From Helicobacteraceae bacterium (lineage in GTDB: Bacteria; Campylobacterota; Campylobacteria; Campylobacterales; SZUA-545): 12,864 nucleotides of DNA. The notes under the pieces were generated by a model. The model was not told where the DNA came from, did no database searches, and worked only from the letters and a program-made list of their open reading frames with translations. Numbering within the stretch: the first letter of the stretch is position 1; each line of letters opens with the position of its first letter. Below are positions 5,532 through 12,864 of this stretch, piece after piece. The translations under genes and the position numbers were made by a program. The stretch covers positions 1 to 12,864 of the forward strand of contig JAISMA010000050.1 in the NCBI GenBank assembly GCA_031276985.1, in the 5' to 3' direction.

Positions 5532-7925
5532 ATGATTACTGTCGTAAAGCGCGACGGGCGACGCGAAGCCCTAGAGATCGCCAAGATTCAGAAATTCACC
5601 GCCGACAGCGTCGCGGGGCTAAAAAACGTCGATCAGTCCGAGCTTGAACTGGACGCAAAACTGCAATTTAGAGACGGCATCAGCACCGCCGACATTCAAC
5701 AGACGCTTATTCACACAGCCGCCGACAAAATCGACGTCGATCGCCCCGATTGGACGTTTGTCGCCGCGCGGCTTTTCATCTACGATCTTTATCACAGAGT
5801 GGGCAAGGCGACGCTTGGGATCAAGGGCAAAGCCTATCAGCCGCTTAAACGCTATTTCGAGGTGGGCGAGCGCGAAGGGCGCATTCTCAAAGGCTTGGGC
5901 GCGAAATACGATCTTGACGATCTTGACCGCTACATCAAACCTGAGCGCGACTACCAATTCACCTATCTTGGGATCAAAACGCTTTACGATCGCTATCTGC
6001 TAAAAAACCGCAAGAACGATCCAATCGAGCTGCCGCAACAGATGTTTATGGCGGTGGCGATGTTTTTGGCGCAAAACGAGCGCGATCGGCAGGAGTGGGC
6101 GAAAAAGTTCTACGACATTCTGTCCAAATTCGAGGTTATGGCGGCGACGCCGACGCTCTCAAACGCCCGCACGCCGCGTCATCAGCTTAGTTCGTGCTTC
6201 GTGGGCAGCACGCCCGATAATATCGAGGGCATTTTCGACGGCTATAAAGAAATGGCGCTACTTAGCAAATACGGCGGCGGCGTGGGCTGGGACTGGTCAA
6301 AAGTGCGCTCCGGCGGCAGTTTCATCGACGGGCACAAAAACGCGGCGGGCGGCGTGGTGCCGTTTTTGAAGATCACAAACGATCTGGCGGTGGCGGTCGA
6401 TCAACTCGGCACGCGCAAAGGCGCGATCGCCGTCTATATCGAGCCGTGGCATAAAGACGTGCTGGACTTTCTCGATCTGCGTAAAAACAGCGGCGAGGAA
6501 CGGCGCAGAACGCACGATATTTTTCCCGCGCTGTGGATATGCGATCTGTTTATGAAGCGCGTAGAAAGCGACGGCGAATGGGCGCTGTTCGATCCTTACA
6601 ACGCGCCCGATCTAACCGACCTTTACGGCGAAGCGTTTGAAAGGGCGTATACCGCTTACGAAGCCGACGCGGACATTCCGCGCATCTACATCAAAGCCAA
6701 AGATCTATGGAAAAAAATCCTGCTTAGTTACTTTGAAACGGGCATGCCGTTTTTGTGTTTCAAAGACACGGCAAACGAGAGCAATCCAAACAGCCACGCA
6801 GGTATGATCCGAAGCTCCAATCTATGCACGGAAATTTTTCAAAACACCGCGCCAAACGATTACGCGGTGCGGATTATGTTTGAAGACGGCGGATTCGAGG
6901 AGCGGCTGGAAGAAGATACGATCACGACCGATTCGGGCGTGAAAAAGCCCGCAAGCAAAATCAGTTCGCTTGATACTTTGCAAGGGCGCAAGGTTTACGC
7001 GGTGGAAAAAGCGGCAAAAAGCGGACTGACGGCGGTTTGCAATCTAGCAAGCGTCAATCTTTCGAGAATCAATACCAAAGAGGACATAGAGCGCGTCGTG
7101 CCGATCGCGGTGCGTATGCTGGACAACGTGATTGACCTAAACTTCTATCCGCTTGCCAAAGTCAAAACGACCAATCTCAAAACCCGCGCGATCGGGCTTG
7201 GCGTAATGGGCGAGACGGAGTTTTTGGCGACGCGGCGCATACATTGGGGCAGCGAGGAGCATCTGCGGACAATCGACGAAATTATGGAGACGATCGGCTA
7301 CAACGCGATTAGCGCTTCAGCCGATCTCGCGGTGGAAAAAGGCGCGTATGAAAACTACGAAGGAAGCAAGTGGTCAAAAGGGATTATGCCGATCGACACG
7401 GCTAACAAAGAGGCGGCGAAACTTGTCGATCGCGGCGGGCTTTTTGGGCTGGCGTACGATTGGGACGAGTTGCGCGCAAAGGTCAAAACGCAAAAAATGC
7501 GTAACGGACATCTGCTGGCGATCGCGCCCACAAGCTCCATTTCGCTCCTCATCGGCACTACGCAGGCAATCGAGCCAATCTACAAACGCAAATGGTTTGA
7601 AGAAAATCTAAGCGGTATGATCGCCGCCGTCGCGCCGAAACTTTCGCCCGAAACGTGGAGTTATTACACGCCCGCGTACGAGCTGGATCAGACGTTGCTT
7701 ATCAAAGCCGCCGCGATTCGCCAAAAGTGGATCGATCAAGGGCAGAGTCTCAATCTGTTTTTCAAGATTGGCGAAACGACGGGAAAGAGCTTGAACGAGG
7801 TATATCTTTTGGCGTGGAGACTGGGGCTGAAAAGCGTTTATTATTTGCGTAGCGAAAGCCCAGAATTCAAAGTCGAAACGCCAAAACCGGTCGACAGAAG
7901 CGTAGAGTGCGACGGATGCCAATAA
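5532..7925 (+). CDS. nrdA: Class I ribonucleoside-diphosphate reductase, alpha subunit
   Basis: NrdA reduces ribonucleoside diphosphates to deoxyribonucleotides, working with the radical-generating beta subunit NrdB. This 797-residue protein begins with an ATP-cone domain (about 1-95, starting VVKRDGRRE), the site of allosteric dATP/ATP control. The catalytic residues are present: Cys222 in QLSSCFV, Asn430/Cys432/Glu434 in NLCTE, Cys503 in CNLASVNLS, the radical-transfer pair Tyr770-Tyr771, and the C-terminal Cys793/Cys796 pair (ECDGCQ) that takes reducing power from thioredoxin or glutaredoxin. The 71-residue distance from Cys432 to Cys503 is about 48 longer than in E. coli (Cys439 to Cys462). 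The extra segment resembles that of Helicobacter and Campylobacter enzymes as I remember them. The start is set by AAGGAAA at 5518-5524. nrdB is not adjacent; the next gene is a restriction subunit 53 bases downstream. The gene has the core-genome base composition. Confidence 0.96.
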   Translation: MITVVKRDGRREALEIAKIQKFTADSVAGLKNVDQSELELDAKLQFRDGISTADIQQTLIHTAADKIDVDRPDWTFVAARLFIYDLYHRVGKATLGIKGKAYQPLKRYFEVGEREGRILKGLGAKYDLDDLDRYIKPERDYQFTYLGIKTLYDRYLLKNRKNDPIELPQQMFMAVAMFLAQNERDRQEWAKKFYDILSKFEVMAATPTLSNARTPRHQLSSCFVGSTPDNIEGIFDGYKEMALLSKYGGGVGWDWSKVRSGGSFIDGHKNAAGGVVPFLKITNDLAVAVDQLGTRKGAIAVYIEPWHKDVLDFLDLRKNSGEERRRTHDIFPALWICDLFMKRVESDGEWALFDPYNAPDLTDLYGEAFERAYTAYEADADIPRIYIKAKDLWKKILLSYFETGMPFLCFKDTANESNPNSHAGMIRSSNLCTEIFQNTAPNDYAVRIMFEDGGFEERLEEDTITTDSGVKKPASKISSLDTLQGRKVYAVEKAAKSGLTAVCNLASVNLSRINTKEDIERVVPIAVRMLDNVIDLNFYPLAKVKTTNLKTRAIGLGVMGETEFLATRRIHWGSEEHLRTIDEIMETIGYNAISASADLAVEKGAYENYEGSKWSKGIMPIDTANKEAAKLVDRGGLFGLAYDWDELRAKVKTQKMRNGHLLAIAPTSSISLLIGTTQAIEPIYKRKWFEENLSGMIAAVAPKLSPETWSYYTPAYELDQTLLIKAAAIRQKWIDQGQSLNLFFKIGETTGKSLNEVYLLAWRLGLKSVYYLRSESPEFKVETPKPVDRSVECDGCQ

Positions 7926-7978
7926 TCGCGCTTTACGTTACGCATAAAACAAACGATCAAAACGGTTTGGCGCGTTAA

Positions 7979-10834
7979 ATGTTTCATAAACTTATAGCCG
8001 CGAAACGCGATCAATGGATCGCTCAAAAAGACTGCCCCGTAAAAGGAACGATCGCGTATATAGAAAAACAAGGATATATGCGAGACGCGCAGATCGAGGC
8101 TATCAAGACATATTTGTTTTTGAAAATAGAGTGCGATAACCGCCCGCTGTATAAACTGTTTAGCGAAGGGAAATTCAACCTGCTAAATACGGACGAGTTA
8201 GAATTAACGCCGCGCGCTAGAAACATTTTGCTTTCAAATCCCGCCGCCGCGTCGTTAATGCAATACGCGCTTTCTTGCGATAGAAAAGGCAAACAACTAT
8301 CGCCCGAACTAGAACGCTTTATTAAAAACAACGCGGAAAATATCGATTACGAAAAAGCGTTTTTTGATCTGTTCTACAAAACAAGTTACACCGATTATCT
8401 GTTTAGTCTGCCTATGGGCGCGGGCAAAACATATTTAATGGCGGCGTTTATTTATTTAGATCTATATTACGCGCAAGTCGCGCCCGAAAACAAAGCCTTT
8501 GCGCGTAATTTTATTATCTTCGCGCCGTCAGGTTTGAAATCGTCTATCGTGCCAAGCCTAAAAACCATAGAACGTTTCAATCCCGCATGGATTATTCCGG
8601 AGCCAGCCGCAAGCGGACTAAAACGGCTAGTAAAATTTGAAATCCTCGACGAAGCAAGAGGCAAAAAAGGCGCTAACCGCGTTAAAAATCCAAACGCGCA
8701 AAAGATCAACGCGCATCAGCCGCAAGAGGATTTAATCGGACTAGTGGCGATCGCAAACGCCGAAAAAGTTATATTGGATAGATTACCTTCCGATCCGCTA
8801 AACATTGGGCAAAACGACACGCAAGACGAACGCGACAGATTGGCAAACGAATTAAGAAATATCATAGGCAAAATTCCTAATTTAGCCGTATATATCGACG
8901 AGGTTCATCACGCAATGGATGACGATATTAAACTTCGTCAAGTGGTTACAAAATGGACGCAAAACAGCGCGTTTAATTCAGTTATAGGTTTTTCAGGCAC
9001 GCCGTATTTGGAAAAAGCCGAAAGCGTCCAGATCGCCGATCGTTTTTTGATCAAAAATTCCGAGCTGGCAAACGTCGTATATTATTATCCGTTAATCGAC
9101 GGCATAGGCAATTTTCTAAAAACTCCGACAGTGGAAAGCTCCACAAACGACGACGTAGCCGCGATCGTAGAAAGCGGAATTAAAAACTTTTTAGACGCAT
9201 ACAAAGACACCATATACGGCGATAATACCGTCGCAAAATTAGCGATTTATTGCGGTTCTATAGAAAATTTGGAAGAAGAGATATATCCGATCGCGGCGCG
9301 AATCGTAGCCGAATATGGATTAAATCCGTCCGAAACAATCCTAAAACACCACAAAGGCAACAAAAATTACAAGATCATAAAAGACGCTGAAACAGAGTTT
9401 GCCTCTCTCGATCTGCCAATATCTAAAAAGCGAATAATACTGCTGGTACAAATTGGTAAAGAAGGCTGGGATTGCAGAAGTTTAACGGGCGTTATTCTTT
9501 CGCAAAAAGGCGACTGCCCGACAAATATGGTTTTGCAAACCGCCTGCCGTTGCTTGCGTCAAGTTGATAAAAACAGTCAGGAAACGGCGTTAATATGGTT
9601 AAATAAATTCAATCACGCAACGCTTAGACAACAGCTTCAGATTCAGCAAGACACGGACATTAACGCTTTTACGAGAGCAAAAGGCAAAGAGCTTTTCGCT
9701 ATCAATCGCTATTCGCGTGTGGATCATCTAAAATTACCGCCTGTCGAATTTTATCAATTAGAGATAGAATACGCCGAATATATTAGCAAAAAAGCCGATA
9801 CGCCGATCGACATAAAAAACGCCGCAAACAAAGCAAAAACAGAACATCTAAAAGAAAGTTACACGTTAGGAAACGAGCGCGACAAACGAATTGAAAAAGA
9901 AGGCGAACGCGGAGATGAAAACGCCGATTTTGATCGTTGGCTTTACGCGATCGCAAAAGAGAGTTTCGGATTTATCACTATAAGCGATCTAAGAAAACAT
10001 TCAAACGAGTTAAATTATATTTTTGAACATATTAGTTACGAAAAAGACCGCGCAAGATTTTTCAGTTCCTTTTACGATCAAGAAACAGTTAGAACAAATA
10101 TAAGAAAAGCATTTTACGACAAGCGCGATATAAATTATAGAGCGTTTACAGTTCCCAATAGCGCTTTGTTATTAAAAATTAAAAATTTTACTTCGCCGAT
10201 ATTCACGGACAAACCCAATCAATACGAACCATCTCAAACAGAGGTAGAAAAAATCATTAGCGCGGATAACGGTAAACCTATCAAAGCGAGCGCAAGCGTA
10301 AACGCCGCGATCGAGACTTTGATAAAAGAAGGCGAAACGAGCGCGGCGGAATCTTTGCGAAAAAAATACGCGGAAAATAAAAGACGGGATTTTTCATACC
10401 ATTATTTGCCATACCATTTTGCCAGCGCTTTTGAAAAAGAGTTTTTTGATATGGTTTTTGCGCTTAAACCATTTACGGATAAAGAGCTTCAAATCTATTA
10501 TAACGGCGATCGTGAATTAACCGAATTCAAAATACGTTGCTATAAACAAAGCGGCGCGAGTTTAAGATATATTGGAAATTATACGCCTGATTTTTTAATA
10601 ATTAAACGCAAAAAAGATGAAATAGACAAAGTAATCATAGTCGAAACAAAAGGCGAAGCGTTTGTTGATAGATTTAGCGAAAAGAAAGATTTTATGCGAT
10701 CGCTATTTATGGAACACAACGAAAATAAATTCGGTTATAAACGTTTTGATTTTCTTTATTTGGAAGATTCGCTTTCACCGCAAAACAAACAGATGAAAAC
10801 GATCGACGCGATCGAAAAATTCTTTAAGGATTAG
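7979..10834 (+). CDS. Type III-like restriction endonuclease subunit (Res): helicase plus PD-(D/E)xK nuclease
   Basis: This 951-residue protein is a superfamily 2 translocase joined to a nuclease. Motif I is PMGAGKT (145-151), motif II is DEVH (307-310) and motif III is SGTP (339-342). GKEGWDC (493-499) and QTACRCLRQ (520-528, with Arg524 and Arg527) stand for motifs V and VI. The C-terminal nuclease core is PD871 followed by E889-T-K891, an intact PD-x(17)-ExK site. With Mod it would cut unmethylated foreign DNA after ATP-driven movement. The frame is unbroken. The ATG at 7979 lacks a clear ribosome-binding site; ATG at codon 34, with AAGGA just before it, is an alternative, but the first ATG keeps a plausible N-terminal domain. 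It lies 53 bases after nrdA with no clear promoter or terminator between, so read-through from nrdA is possible. The mod gene follows after three bases. Assignment to type III is by domain pattern; other helicase-nuclease defence types remain possible. Confidence 0.88.
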   Translation: MFHKLIAAKRDQWIAQKDCPVKGTIAYIEKQGYMRDAQIEAIKTYLFLKIECDNRPLYKLFSEGKFNLLNTDELELTPRARNILLSNPAAASLMQYALSCDRKGKQLSPELERFIKNNAENIDYEKAFFDLFYKTSYTDYLFSLPMGAGKTYLMAAFIYLDLYYAQVAPENKAFARNFIIFAPSGLKSSIVPSLKTIERFNPAWIIPEPAASGLKRLVKFEILDEARGKKGANRVKNPNAQKINAHQPQEDLIGLVAIANAEKVILDRLPSDPLNIGQNDTQDERDRLANELRNIIGKIPNLAVYIDEVHHAMDDDIKLRQVVTKWTQNSAFNSVIGFSGTPYLEKAESVQIADRFLIKNSELANVVYYYPLIDGIGNFLKTPTVESSTNDDVAAIVESGIKNFLDAYKDTIYGDNTVAKLAIYCGSIENLEEEIYPIAARIVAEYGLNPSETILKHHKGNKNYKIIKDAETEFASLDLPISKKRIILLVQIGKEGWDCRSLTGVILSQKGDCPTNMVLQTACRCLRQVDKNSQETALIWLNKFNHATLRQQLQIQQDTDINAFTRAKGKELFAINRYSRVDHLKLPPVEFYQLEIEYAEYISKKADTPIDIKNAANKAKTEHLKESYTLGNERDKRIEKEGERGDENADFDRWLYAIAKESFGFITISDLRKHSNELNYIFEHISYEKDRARFFSSFYDQETVRTNIRKAFYDKRDINYRAFTVPNSALLLKIKNFTSPIFTDKPNQYEPSQTEVEKIISADNGKPIKASASVNAAIETLIKEGETSAAESLRKKYAENKRRDFSYHYLPYHFASAFEKEFFDMVFALKPFTDKELQIYYNGDRELTEFKIRCYKQSGASLRYIGNYTPDFLIIKRKKDEIDKVIIVETKGEAFVDRFSEKKDFMRSLFMEHNENKFGYKRFDFLYLEDSLSPQNKQMKTIDAIEKFFKD

Positions 10835-10837
10835 CAA

Positions 10838-12691
10838 ATGGCTGTTAAATACGTTCCGTACTATCCCGAACCGCTTGAAGGTCAGGCGATACTCGATAAT
10901 TTTTCGCGCACGAGACGTACGCTTAAATACCGCGACGCCAATAGAGCGATCGAGCGCGTAAAACGCGGAATGCCGCTTTATGAAACGCTCAAAGTTGAAA
11001 CGGTAGGCGAAAATAAAAACGATAATTTGATTATTCGCGGCGAGTGCTTATCCGCTTGCGCGTACTTAAAAGATCGCGGCGTAAAAGTTGATCTCGTATA
11101 TATAGATCCGCCTTTTGCAAGCGGCGCGGATTACGCTAAAAAGATCTATATTCGCCGCAATCCAGAGTTAGCCGAAGCGATCGCAAAAGCCGAAGCAGAA
11201 TTAAACGACGAGGAGTTGCAAAACTTTGAGGAAAAAATGTACGGCGATATATGGGATAAAGAACGGTACTTAAATTGGATGTACGAAAACCTGTGCGCTA
11301 TTAAAAGCGTAATGAGCGAAACGGCTTCAATATACGTTCATCTTGATTGGCATATAGGACACTATGTGAAAATTCTAATGGACGAAATTTTTGGCGAAGA
11401 TAATTTTAGAAATGAAATAATATGGCATTATGCTAACAAAATACCAGATAAAAGAAAGCCTCTTTTTACGAACTGCTCTGATTTTATACTTCTATATAAT
11501 AAATCCAATGACCAAATTTTTAACATTCAATACAAACAGATTAAACCGCACAAGAGAGCAAAGGAGACCAAAATAAACGGCGTTAAGCAATCCGTAAGAG
11601 ATGAAAATGGCAATGTTCTTTACGAGGAGTTTGATCAATCTATGCTTGATAATGTGTGGAATATACCATCGCTTGCGGGTTCGTCAAAAGAAAAACATGA
11701 AATTGACTATGTAACGCAAAAGCCAGAAGCGTTATTAGAACGAATAATCAAAGCAAGCTCCAACGAAGGCATGATCGTAGCGGACTTTTTTGGCGGAAGC
11801 GGCGTTACGGCGGCAGTAGCAACAAAATTAGGGCGCAAATTTATTCATTGCGATATTGGCATAAACAGCGTTCAAACAGCCCGCGATCGTCTTATCGCTA
11901 ACGGCGCGGCGTTTGATATATTGGAGATAAAAGACGGCGTTACTTTTTATCGTAATCCAATTCAAACAATGGAGAAATTAAAAACGCTTATAACGGGGCT
12001 CAAAAACGAAGATTCGCTTGATAAATTTTGGGAAGGCGCAATCGAAGATCCAAAAAAAGGCGTTTCGCCCGTTTACATTCCGAATTTGCTTGATAGCTCT
12101 ACGCGCCTGCTCGATCTTGTTTTGATGAACAGAATCATCAAAGAGGCTATGCCCGATCTGCCCGAAGATACAAAAAGAGTTATCGTTTATTATATAGACA
12201 TTATCGATCTAAAAGAGATAGAGGATTTTATAAGAGACAATAACGACACGCTTATAGAGATTGAACTGCGCGATCTTAAAGAAATTCTTGACGAAATAGT
12301 CGTGGAGGATTACGCCGAATATACGTTTGGCGAAGCGTCGGACGAATTGGTTAGCGGTTGGCGCGTGAAAATAGATAAGATTATAAGCGATCGCGTTTTG
12401 CGGCGCATAGACGAATATAATCAAAAATCGATAGACAACGACAAAGCGACGATAAAAATAAGCCAAAACGGTTTAGAGCTAATAGAGCTTGTCGCGCTTG
12501 ATTGCGTATCAAACGAAGGGGCTTGGCACAGCGACGCGGAAATCAAAATAGACAAACTCGGCTATATGATTAAAAACGGCGTAAAAACCAAAGATTTCTG
12601 GAACGGATCAATATATAGCGAGAAAAAACCGCTACGCTTAAAAATCCGCAATATATGCGGCGATGAAAGCGTTTATAAATTGGGCGACTAA
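10838..12691 (+). CDS. Type III-like DNA methyltransferase (Mod), beta-class amino-methyltransferase
   Basis: This 617-residue protein would methylate an adenine (N6) or cytosine (N4) in the recognition site and supply sequence specificity to Res. The catalytic motif IV is DPPF (Asp90-Phe93), preceded by VDLVYI. The S-adenosylmethionine motif is DFFGGSG (316-322), with TQKP (293-296) before it. Motif IV before motif I defines the beta class, to which type III Mod proteins belong. Residues about 197-285 lie where the target-recognition domain is expected, and the last 270 or so residues form the long C-terminal part usual in this family. DPPF instead of the common DPPY is unusual but seen in active enzymes. 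AAGGA (10826-10830), overlapping the end of res, is the ribosome-binding site, and only three bases separate the genes, so they form one operon. The DNA over the presumed target-recognition region is distinctly AT-rich. No simple repeats are visible in the gene. Confidence 0.9.
   Translation: MAVKYVPYYPEPLEGQAILDNFSRTRRTLKYRDANRAIERVKRGMPLYETLKVETVGENKNDNLIIRGECLSACAYLKDRGVKVDLVYIDPPFASGADYAKKIYIRRNPELAEAIAKAEAELNDEELQNFEEKMYGDIWDKERYLNWMYENLCAIKSVMSETASIYVHLDWHIGHYVKILMDEIFGEDNFRNEIIWHYANKIPDKRKPLFTNCSDFILLYNKSNDQIFNIQYKQIKPHKRAKETKINGVKQSVRDENGNVLYEEFDQSMLDNVWNIPSLAGSSKEKHEIDYVTQKPEALLERIIKASSNEGMIVADFFGGSGVTAAVATKLGRKFIHCDIGINSVQTARDRLIANGAAFDILEIKDGVTFYRNPIQTMEKLKTLITGLKNEDSLDKFWEGAIEDPKKGVSPVYIPNLLDSSTRLLDLVLMNRIIKEAMPDLPEDTKRVIVYYIDIIDLKEIEDFIRDNNDTLIEIELRDLKEILDEIVVEDYAEYTFGEASDELVSGWRVKIDKIISDRVLRRIDEYNQKSIDNDKATIKISQNGLELIELVALDCVSNEGAWHSDAEIKIDKLGYMIKNGVKTKDFWNGSIYSEKKPLRLKIRNICGDESVYKLGD
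11401..11700 (+). other. AT-rich patch over the presumed target-recognition region of mod
   Basis: A hand count gives 98 G or C bases in these 300 (about 33 percent), with only 25 percent in the first 120. Single 60-base lines outside it gave 28 of 60 (from 11041) and 35 of 60 (from 11761). The patch lacks CGATCG, which is frequent elsewhere in mod. It encodes residues about 189-288, between NEIIWHY and YVTQKP. This fits replacement of a target-recognition domain by recombination, but amino-acid constraint could explain part of the shift. Confidence 0.55.
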
Positions 12692-12709
12692 AACGGCTTT
12701 TGAGCGCAA

Positions 12710-12864
12710 ATGGGATATAGAGTTTGCGAAATAACGTTAGAGCGCCCGACGAAAGCGGTTTTCGCGCTTGAAAAATCGCTTAATATCGATCGCGCCAAAG
12801 CGCAACGGCTAATCGACAAAGGCAGAGTCAAGCTAAACGGCGAAAGGCTTACGATCAAAACGGA
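12710..12864 (+). CDS. S4-domain protein, probable RluA-family pseudouridine synthase (3' end outside the window)
   Basis: The first 51 codons are in the window. After MGYRVCEITLERPTKA comes an S4 RNA-binding core, LEKSLNIDRAKAQRLIDKGR followed by VKLNGERL, the helix-helix-turn that precedes the catalytic domain in RluA-type pseudouridine synthases. The catalytic part, with its HRLD motif, would lie beyond the window, so the enzyme family is inferred from the S4 domain and its N-terminal position. Other S4 proteins (heat-shock Hsp15, RsuA type, YaaA-like) cannot be excluded. ATG 12710 is the first possible start after an in-frame TGA at 12701. It lies 18 bases after the mod stop with no terminator between, so it may be read from the restriction-modification operon. 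Confidence 0.7.
   Translation, partial: MGYRVCEITLERPTKAVFALEKSLNIDRAKAQRLIDKGRVKLNGERLTIKT

Overview
The window is bacterial chromosome. Its gene content and protein features fit Campylobacterota (the former epsilonproteobacteria) best. The main sign is NrdA, which carries a roughly 50-residue insertion between its active-site Cys motifs that I remember from Helicobacter and Campylobacter NrdA. This assignment rests on memory of the families, not on a search. Core genes are fairly GC-rich and full of the palindrome GCGATCGC and its CGATCG core. Some accessory stretches are AT-rich and lack it.

Layout: (1) 1-2063, minus strand: purL (purine biosynthesis), whose C-terminus lies outside the window. 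(2) 2172-3062, plus strand: an AT-rich two-gene operon with a good sigma70 promoter. It encodes an unrecognised 82-residue protein and a zeta-toxin-like P-loop kinase, and looks like a toxin-antitoxin module. (3) 3010-5254, minus strand: a promoter, a long leader containing a perfect (GA)18 tract, and a 584-residue membrane protein. That protein joins an N-terminal helical module, a Ser/Gln/Tyr/Pro-rich linker, a DUF805 membrane domain and seven TPRs. Downstream of it is a truncated second copy of the N-terminal module, whose end collides with the 3' end of the toxin gene. (4) 5255-5531: a spacer without a convincing gene. (5) 5532-7925, plus strand: nrdA, the large subunit of class I ribonucleotide reductase. 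(6) 7979-12691, plus strand: a type III-like restriction-modification pair in res-mod order. (7) 12710 to the window end: the start of an S4-domain protein, probably an RluA-family pseudouridine synthase.

Housekeeping genes (purL, nrdA, the probable rlu gene) alternate with accessory modules: a toxin-antitoxin pair, a surface or signalling-type TPR protein and a restriction-modification system. The most unusual points are the 36-bp dinucleotide repeat in the leader of the DUF805-TPR gene, the apparent truncation of its module paralogue next to the toxin-antitoxin operon, the AT-rich patch over the presumed target-recognition region of Mod, and the strong excess of GCGATCGC. I did not find a clearly new multi-gene system. 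The best candidate for something undescribed is the (GA)18-DUF805-TPR locus with its truncated paralogue.
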